From CAZLLV01 sp964560325 (lineage in GTDB: Bacteria > Acidobacteriota > Thermoanaerobaculia > Multivoradales > DATKCC01), in assembly GCA_964560325.1 (NCBI GenBank), contig CAZLLV010000096.1, positions 1 through 30,413 of the forward strand: a DNA stretch of 30,413 bases. Direction: 5' to 3'. Position 1 is the stretch's first letter, and each line of letters begins with the position of its first letter. Positions 25,478 through 30,413 of this stretch are shown piece after piece. A program made the translations under genes and the position numbers. The notes beneath the pieces are model-generated. The model saw nothing but the letters and a program-made list of their open reading frames with translations. It was not told where the DNA came from and did not search any database.

Positions 25478-25534
25478 GGTGCGCCTGCGGTGCGGGTCCG
25501 GCCGGGAGCATCGCGGGCTCCGGCACGGCTCGGT
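25478..25534 (-). repeat. Structured repeat R4 (half copy), left border of island 2
   Basis: GGTGCGCCTGC, GGGTCCGGCCGGGAGC, then CGGGCTCCGGCACGGCTCGG matches the outer half of R1 in the same orientation. The complementary outer-stem arm expected downstream is missing; the sequence instead runs into the 93-residue gene. So this is a half element, probably truncated by a deletion or insertion. Confidence 0.65.
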
Positions 25535-25549
25535 GAGCCCGTCGCGAAG

Positions 25550-25831
25550 CTACGCGCCGCCCGGATCTTCGGGCACCGGTGCGTCCAGGTCCACCTCTTC
25601 GCCCAAGGTGGAGAGAGCCGTCCGCCAGAGGTACGCGTACCCGATCGGGACCCGCGCGACCACCCGGCGCAGGCGGGCTCGCAGTTCCTCGTCTTCGGCG
25701 GCGAGGCGATAGATGGCGCGCCAGTCGTCGAGGCTTCCGCGGTCGAGGATCTGCGCCAGGGTCTCTTCGCTCCGTAGATCGAGGTGGTCGCGGTTCCAGA
25801 GCGCCTTCGAGCTCTCCAGGGTGGAGGTCAC
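25550..25831 (-). CDS. 93-residue partner protein of AbiEii-like locus
   Basis: The start is a GTG at 25831 that overlaps the stop of the nucleotidyltransferase remnant (GTGA). The product is helical and acidic: ALWNRDHLDLRSEETLAQIL, DDWRAIYRLAAEDEELR, then VVARVPIGYAYLWRTAL. From memory, similar small proteins sit beside AbiEii-like nucleotidyltransferase genes, which would make this the putative antitoxin or partner; the family name is not certain. Its C-terminal end abuts repeat R4. Confidence 0.65.
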   Translation of the reverse strand: MTSTLESSKALWNRDHLDLRSEETLAQILDRGSLDDWRAIYRLAAEDEELRARLRRVVARVPIGYAYLWRTALSTLGEEVDLDAPVPEDPGGA

Positions 25832-26199
25832 GGTGTCTCTCCTCCGAGCAGGGCGCGGGTGAGAGATCCGGCGTGATGCCGGCCCCGCTCCCGGACGTGC
25901 TCCCAGCGGTTCCAGGGGGCGACCAGGCCCCGGTACGAAGCCAGCTCGACCTCGGGCAGATCCGCCGGAGCGGCCGAGGCCAGGCGTTCGACCACCTCGG
26001 CGGTCACGGAGGCCTCCGGCAGCGGATAGCGCGCGTCGAGACGAGTCATCGCTCGCGCGGCTTCGTCGTCTCCCAGCCGTTCGAGCAGGACCACGAGGTC
26101 CAGGTAGTCGCGCACGGTGTTCCGGGTGGCGAGGAGCCACGCCTTGATGCGCGCCATCTCCGGGAGAGTGGGGATGCGCAGGCCCTCGACCGTTTCCAC
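25828..26199 (-). CDS. C-terminal remnant of AbiEii-like nucleotidyltransferase
   Basis: The 123-residue frame from a GTG at 26199 keeps the C-terminal half of the family: LRIPTLPEMARIKAWLLATR, TVRDYLDLVVLLERLG, then a helical tail. Homologous-looking sequence (GIRQLRRTELLEVETVEG) continues in frame upstream to about 26250 with no start codon, and an in-frame TAG lies at 26314-26316. The catalytic N-terminal nucleotidyltransferase core (G-S/G-x-A-L and DxD) is absent, so this is very probably a 5'-truncated pseudogene-like fragment. The junction at ~26300-26330 is where the base composition drops into the next gene. The sequence is GC-rich, unlike the gene beyond it. Confidence 0.6.
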   Translation of the reverse strand: METVEGLRIPTLPEMARIKAWLLATRNTVRDYLDLVVLLERLGDDEAARAMTRLDARYPLPEASVTAEVVERLASAAPADLPEVELASYRGLVAPWNRWEHVRERGRHHAGSLTRALLGGETP

Positions 26200-26375
26200 C
26201 TCCAGCAGCTCCGTCCGACGGAGCTGACGGATGCCGGTGGAGACGCCGTCCGGCCCCCGAGAACGAGGACCGGTCTGCGCACCCGCGCGGTCTTCCTGCC
26301 GGCGACGGCCTAGCTAGTGGCCAAAAGCTCACCGGCGGCGCGAGGCGGCGATGGAGCGCGGGTCTTAATGGGCCT

Positions 26376-27056
26376 TCATTCAGTTGGTTCGTCCTCCACC
26401 CTCTCTAGAGCGTTAATGCTCTTAAGCTCGAATCTCGGCTCACGTCTCCTGGGAAAGAATTCCTTGACAGCCTTCGCCAAATCTTCCAAATTGGCATCAA
26501 GGAGGCTTTGGGCCAATGGCAACAACTGGAAAAAAGCTTTAGTCGCGGACTTGAGGTTGCCCACGACATCGAGGCCGACGGCGCGCGCCATGGTCTCTTC
26601 GCTCTCGAAAGGCTGTTCCCCTTGCGCATATAGATTGCCTACTCTTGATTGGAACGCGCGATGCGCTTGCTCCCTGAGTTCAAGAACCTTACGAATGGTT
26701 TCGTACTGTTGCTGTCCGACGGTTAATCGGTTTAATAGGTCGGGGTCGGACCCCTCCAGCAGGTAGGAGAGCTCCTGTATGTTTACCGATGGCGCAATAG
26801 ATCCGGAAATGCTCGGTGGAAGCATCCGCCATGCGTCATCGCGGTGCTGGAACGGCTTCAGGTATTCACGTTCAAGCACTAGAAATTCCTGATACTGCGT
26901 TAGTATCATCAAATGGGCAAAGCGAGCAGCAAGATATCGCTCGTCCTGTTGCTTCTTTTTGTCGCGACGCCGTTCAAGTAGGAAGGCTGCCAGCGCGCCT
27001 CCGAAGGCAGAGAATCCAGCGACAACGACCTGAACGATGATCTCTGAATCACTCAC
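26376..27056 (-). CDS. Low-GC single-span membrane protein of unknown function
   Basis: The 226-residue protein from a GTG at 27056 has one N-terminal span (~5-27, IVQVVVAGFSAFGGALAAFL) followed by a basic ERRRDKKKQQ anchor, so the rest is probably cytosolic. That part is alpha-helical: LMILTQYQEFLVLEREYLKPF, VGQQQYETIRKVLELREQAH, LLPLAQSLLDANLEDLAKAV. No family is recognised. The gene is about half G+C, much lower than its neighbours, and it has its own promoter inside the island. Such small membrane-anchored helical proteins occur in defence and mobile loci, but no direct evidence of function is visible. Confidence 0.7.
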   Translation of the reverse strand: MSDSEIIVQVVVAGFSAFGGALAAFLLERRRDKKKQQDERYLAARFAHLMILTQYQEFLVLEREYLKPFQHRDDAWRMLPPSISGSIAPSVNIQELSYLLEGSDPDLLNRLTVGQQQYETIRKVLELREQAHRAFQSRVGNLYAQGEQPFESEETMARAVGLDVVGNLKSATKAFFQLLPLAQSLLDANLEDLAKAVKEFFPRRREPRFELKSINALERVEDEPTE

Positions 27057-27196
27057 CTTAGTTTCCGGCTCCCATAGTCAGCTAATCTTTGAGAGAGCGA
27101 CGCATGGTCAGAGGGAGGCAACATCGAATCTGTCGTTTATCTCCGTGGTTTGCTGGCCTCAAGCGCCGCATCTCTTTGAGACCTCTGGCTCATCGG

Positions 27197-27225
27197 AATC
27201 TAGCAGGGAGCGTGAACCGCGTCAA
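27197..27225 (-). promoter_or_regulatory. Promoter for the island-2 membrane protein gene
   Basis: On the minus strand TTGACG (27225-27220) and TAGATT (27202-27197) are 17 bases apart, giving a leader of about 130 bases to the GTG at 27056. It lies between the repeat R3 and the gene, so the cargo brings its own promoter. Confidence 0.55.
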
Positions 27226-27315
27226 AGCGACAACCTGAGTACCGGTTCACCGCGCAGGCAGGCCAATGACACCCGCTCGACCGGGAGCTACCCAAGCCCC
27301 CGCGAGCGCCCCATT

Positions 27316-27512
27316 CACCACCGAACTCAGGGGCCGGACGGCGCCTCCTCGGCCGGAGGCGCCTGCGCCCGCGGAGCCGGCACGGGCGGTAGGAGGGCAC
27401 ACACGCACCGGCCGCGAGGCGTCAGACAGGCGAGGCCCCCGGTGGCATGGCCAGTCGCCGAGCCGTGCCGGAGGCCGAGGAGGCTCCGGCCGGCCCCGTC
27501 GCCGTAGGCACC
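27316..27512 (+). repeat. Structured repeat R3 (full copy), right border of island 2
   Basis: It runs from CACCACCGAACTCAGGGG to GTAGGCACC (27504-27512). The outer stem pairs 27330-27354 with 27473-27497, 23 of 25 matching. A nine-base hairpin (GGCGCCTCC / GGAGGCGCC, 27340-27363) would compete with the outer stem. Core blocks match R1 and R2. The 618-base gap 27057-27674 holds the cargo promoter, this repeat, and the phasin terminator; the 90 bases after R3 hold nothing else recognised. Confidence 0.85.
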
Positions 27513-27603
27513 TCGGTTCATCCACCACGAACCCCTCCCCCCGCCCCGGGCCGAGACAAAGCTCGGCCCCTACACCCGCGTTTCGGGGTGCCCGGTAGAA
27601 ACG

Positions 27604-27638
27604 AAAAAGGCCCCGGGGGCTTGCATCCGCCGGGGCCT
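27604..27638 (-). terminator. Intrinsic terminator of the phasin gene
   Basis: On the minus strand AGGCCCCGG (27638-27630) pairs with CCGGGGCCT (27616-27608) and is followed by a run of T residues. It is 37 bases past the phasin stop. Confidence 0.85.
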
Positions 27639-27674
27639 CTTCGTCTCCGCCCTGATCGGCGGGGATGCGACGCG

Positions 27675-28268
27675 TCAGTTCACGTCCGCGCCGTAGCCGA
27701 ACTGGTTCTGGATGGTGCCGTCCATCCGGTGCACCACCACGCGGCTCGGCCCGGCCGCCTTGGCGGTCTCGCGGGCAGCCTCGAGGGCGGCATCCTTGGT
27801 CGGGTGCACGCTCGCCGGGGCGCTCTGCCCCTCGATCCCGACCTTCCAGCCGTTCTCGTGCGGAGCCACGTGGTAGACGGCGACGCCACGCGCCGGTCCG
27901 GCGGTGGCGAGGCGGTCGACCTTGACCGTCAGCTCCTCGACCCGCCGGGTCAGGGTCTGGATCTCGGTCCGGCTCGGCACGCCGAGGCGGGCGAGCGCGG
28001 CGGTGAGCTGCTTGTCGAGCTGACCGCCGAGACCGTCGACGCGGGCCTCGATCTGGTGAGTCAGCTTCTCGATCTCCTTCTTCCGGCTGTCGAGCTCCTG
28101 CTTGCCCTGGGTCTCGACCTCGCGACCGCGGGCGACCATGCGATCGAACATCTCGCCGCTCTCCTCACCCACGGTCTTGGCGGTGCCGAGACCGGCGAGC
28201 AGCAGCTTGTGGGCGGAGCCCAGGACGTCGCCCTGGAGCTTCTTGTACTGCGCAGTGATGGTGGCCAT
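27675..28268 (-). CDS. Phasin-type coiled-coil protein fused to DUF2188
   Basis: The 197-residue protein has an N-terminal helical phasin-like part (~1-120; AQYKKLQGDVLGSAHKLLLA, VGEESGEMFDRMVARGREVE, a charged coiled coil to ~120) of the kind that coats polyhydroxyalkanoate granules or acts as a regulator of them. Residues ~131-193 match DUF2188 (VYHVAPHENGWKVGIEG, KDAALEAARETAK, VVVHRMDGTIQNQFGYG). AAGGAG is nine bases before the ATG. A strong promoter and a terminator bracket the gene, so it is a single-gene unit that is probably abundant. No PHA synthase gene is in view, so a granule role is inference. Confidence 0.82.
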   Translation of the reverse strand: MATITAQYKKLQGDVLGSAHKLLLAGLGTAKTVGEESGEMFDRMVARGREVETQGKQELDSRKKEIEKLTHQIEARVDGLGGQLDKQLTAALARLGVPSRTEIQTLTRRVEELTVKVDRLATAGPARGVAVYHVAPHENGWKVGIEGQSAPASVHPTKDAALEAARETAKAAGPSRVVVHRMDGTIQNQFGYGADVN

Positions 28269-28359
28269 GATCTATATCTCCTTCGTACTGGAATCGCCGC
28301 GGCGCGTCATCCGTCTCCGGGGGCCGTCGGCGCGGAATTTCGTGTCCCTCGTCAACTGC

Positions 28360-28388
28360 AAGATACCGCAGTGCGGCAAAGATGTCAA
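28360..28388 (-). promoter_or_regulatory. Sigma-70-type promoter for the phasin gene
   Basis: On the minus strand TTGACA (28388-28383) and TATCTT (28365-28360) are 17 bases apart, identical in boxes and spacing to the promoter at 9639-9667. The predicted leader is about 85 bases. Confidence 0.8.
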
Positions 28389-28480
28389 GAATTCTTTCCG
28401 CGCCGCGGCAAAGACGCCGGTGCCGCAGGCGGCCCGATCCGTGCAGAGAGATCGGCAGGCCCGGCCGGGGGAGGCCGTGC

Positions 28481-30413
28481 ATGGTTGCGACCCCGTCCGC
28501 GACGACGCCTGGAGGATTGCCGCTGCCCGATCCATTGCGAAACCTGATCCATCGCTTGCCCTTCTCGAAGCGCCGGCCGATCGAGATCGAGAAACCTCTC
28601 CGCGAGGAGCTCGCCAGCACCGAGCAGCTCGAGGAGCGGGCCAAAGCCTTGGCGGCGCGCTTCACCCTGGACCCGGACCCCCGCCGTGGGGGCGAGCTCA
28701 TCCTCCGGCGGCTCGATGACAACGCCCGGCTTCTCGACGAGGGGTACCGCGCGCTGGCGGACGACGTGCACCGCGGCGATTTCGTCACCCCCGCCGGGGA
28801 GTGGATCCTCGACAACTTCCACCTCGTCGCCTCGGAGATCCGCGGCGTGCGGCAGAACCTGCCGCGCGGCTACTACCGCGAGCTGCCCAAGCTGGCGCTG
28901 CGCGAGCGCGCCGGCACCGCCCGCGTCTACGCGCTGGCGGTCGAGCTCGTCCGTCACACCGACAGCCGGCTCGACCGCCCGATCCTGATCCGCTTCCTCA
29001 AGAGCTTCCAGTCGGTCGCCCCGCTCACCATCGGCGAGCTCTGGGCCTGGCCGAGCATGCTGCGGCTGGCGCTGATCGAGAACCTGCGGCGGCTCACCGC
29101 CGAGACCCTGGAGGCACGCGCGGAGCGCCGCGCGGCGGACGACTTCGTGGCCCGCATCGACGCGGGGGGGCAGGGGGACCTGCCGGCCTTGCCGCAGGAG
29201 CTGCACACCGCCTTCGTCGTCCAGCTCCTGCAACGCATCCGCGAGTACGGCCCCCGCCTGACCGCCATCCGCTCGGCGGTGGAGGACCACCTCGCCGCCC
29301 TGGGAATGACCTCCGAGGACGCGATCCGCGCCGAGCACCAGGGGCAGGCCGCGGCCCAGGTCTCGGTCGCCAACGTCATCGGCAGCCTGCGGCTCTGCGC
29401 CACCCTCGACTGGAGCCAGTACTTCGAGGCGGTGAGCCTGGTCGAACGGGTGCTCCAGCAGGACCCGCCGGGGGTGTACGGCCGCATGGACTTCTCGAGC
29501 CGCGACCGCTACCGGCAGGCGGTGGAGGAGCTGGCCGGCAAGAGCGGCGAGGCCCAGCTCCGGGTGGCGCGGCGTGCCGTGGAGAGTGCCCGCCAGGCCG
29601 CCGACGACGATGGCGTGAGCGAGCGCGCGGCCCACGTCGGCCTCCATCTGATCGGCAAGGGGCGACCCGGGCTGGAGACCGACGTGGCCTACCGCCCCCG
29701 CCTGCGCCAGAGGGTGCGCCGGCTCGCCCACCGGCACGCCACCGCGCTCTACCTGGGCTCGATCTCCATCCTGACGGCGCTGCTCTGCGGGCTCGGCGTC
29801 GCCTACGCACGGGCGGCGGGAGCGGGGCTGGCGATGCAGATCGCGGTGGCGGTGCTGCTGCTGGTGCCGGCGAGCGATCTCGCCATCGCCTGGGTGCAGC
29901 GCCTGGTCGCCCGGGTGGTGCCGCCACGCCGCCGCGCGCGCCGCGACCTCGCGGCCGGCGTGCCGGCCGACGCCCGCACCCTGGTGGTGGTGCCGACGCT
30001 GCTGACGAGCGTGGAGGAGGCCGAGGAGCTGGTGGCCCACCTCGAGGTCCTCGCCCTCGGCAACCTCGACCCGCACGTCCATTTCGCCCTGGTGACGGAC
30101 TTCCCGGACGCGCCGGAGGAGGTGCTTCCCGAGGACGCTCCGATCCTCGCCGCCGCCCGCGCCGGGATCGAGGCGCTCGGCGCGCGCTCGCCGGAGGGGG
30201 GCTCGGACCGCTTCTCCCTCTTCCACCGCAAGCGGTACTGGAACCCGGGCGAGGGCACCTGGATGGGCTGGGAGCGCAAGCGGGGCAAGCTCCACGAGCT
30301 CAACGCCCTCCTCCGCGGCTCGACTGCCACGGACATCCTGACCACCGGAACAGCGTGGTCGACTCCGCCGCCCGGGGTCCGGTACGTGGTCACTCTCGAC
30401 TCCGACACGCGTC
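28481..30413 (+). CDS. ndvB: Cyclic beta-1,2-glucan synthase, N-terminal part
   Basis: The open frame runs from the ATG at 28481 (GGGGAGG site seven bases upstream) to the window end, giving 644 residues of a protein that is usually around 2,800. It shows the NdvB N-terminal region: ERAKALAARFTLDP, LDDNARLLDEGYRALADDV, WILDNFHLVASEIRGVRQNLPRGYYRELPKL. Two or three membrane spans lie near residues ~417-470 (TALYLGSISILTALLCGLGV), and then the start of the GT84 region with VVVPTLL, a GKLHELN motif and VVTLDSDTR, the D-x-D-like glycosyltransferase motif. NdvB makes cyclic periplasmic glucans from UDP-glucose. The GH94 C-terminal part would lie outside the window. Confidence 0.92.
   Translation, partial: MVATPSATTPGGLPLPDPLRNLIHRLPFSKRRPIEIEKPLREELASTEQLEERAKALAARFTLDPDPRRGGELILRRLDDNARLLDEGYRALADDVHRGDFVTPAGEWILDNFHLVASEIRGVRQNLPRGYYRELPKLALRERAGTARVYALAVELVRHTDSRLDRPILIRFLKSFQSVAPLTIGELWAWPSMLRLALIENLRRLTAETLEARAERRAADDFVARIDAGGQGDLPALPQELHTAFVVQLLQRIREYGPRLTAIRSAVEDHLAALGMTSEDAIRAEHQGQAAAQVSVANVIGSLRLCATLDWSQYFEAVSLVERVLQQDPPGVYGRMDFSSRDRYRQAVEELAGKSGEAQLRVARRAVESARQAADDDGVSERAAHVGLHLIGKGRPGLETDVAYRPRLRQRVRRLAHRHATALYLGSISILTALLCGLGVAYARAAGAGLAMQIAVAVLLLVPASDLAIAWVQRLVARVVPPRRRARRDLAAGVPADARTLVVVPTLLTSVEEAEELVAHLEVLALGNLDPHVHFALVTDFPDAPEEVLPEDAPILAAARAGIEALGARSPEGGSDRFSLFHRKRYWNPGEGTWMGWERKRGKLHELNALLRGSTATDILTTGTAWSTPPPGVRYVVTLDSDTR

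Noticed and set aside
1..30413. tRNA, rRNA, CRISPR arrays, transposase or integrase genes
   Set aside because: None seen: no regularly spaced repeats, no recognisable tRNA folds or rRNA segments, and no recombinase motifs in any credible frame.

Overview
The window is about 30.4 kb of GC-rich bacterial DNA (roughly 70% G+C by eye) with dense operons, many ATGA/GTGA overlaps and many GTG starts. Secreted proteins with Cys-rich tails, a TonB receptor with a carboxypeptidase-regulatory domain, a VWFA protein of the kind common in Acidobacteriota and a phasin-type protein suggest an aerobic, diderm member of the Acidobacteriota (Thermoanaerobaculia-like). That placement is inference, not proven.

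Layout. (1) 1-726, minus: three short, tightly overlapping genes of unknown function, the last running off the left edge. (2) 901-6289, plus: a compact fatty-acid/phospholipid operon, yceD(DUF177)-rpmF-plsX-fabD-fabG-acpP-fabF, with a promoter before yceD. (3) 6304-8352: island 1, a low-GC gene for a SEC-C protein with a putative nuclease-like N-terminus, bracketed by two inverted copies (R1, R2) of a ~200-bp structured repeat. (4) 8419-9590, minus: a MIP-family channel and a small secreted Cys-rich protein with a strong promoter. (5) 9880-15312, plus: TonB-dependent receptor, secreted beta-helix protein and secreted CHRD-like protein, closed by an intrinsic terminator. (6) 15425-17771, plus: overlapping genes for a stand-alone NFACT-R domain, a membrane bPH_4 protein and a sulfatase-like lipoprotein with a predicted Thr nucleophile. 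(7) 17768-22674, minus: secreted metallo-beta-lactamase-fold hydrolase, FAD monooxygenase and secreted VWFA protein. (8) 22856-25351, plus: a two-gene unit of an alpha/beta hydrolase with an extra C-terminal domain and an M20-fold protein whose metal site looks remodelled. (9) 25478-27512: island 2, bracketed by a half copy (R4) and a full copy (R3) of the same repeat, again inverted; it carries a truncated AbiEii-like nucleotidyltransferase remnant with a partner gene and a low-GC membrane protein. (10) 27604-28388, minus: phasin-DUF2188 fusion with a clear terminator and promoter. (11) 28481-end, plus: start of a cyclic beta-1,2-glucan synthase (NdvB-like), cut by the window edge.

The most unusual signal is the repeat family. 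Three full copies keep a conserved core, and each has its own long outer stem whose sequence differs between copies while pairing is kept (covariation). In both islands the same end of the element faces the cargo. The cargo looks foreign or defence-like. This suggests a structured DNA or RNA element linked to gain of accessory genes. It resembles an attC/REP/MITE-type device but matches none that I can name.
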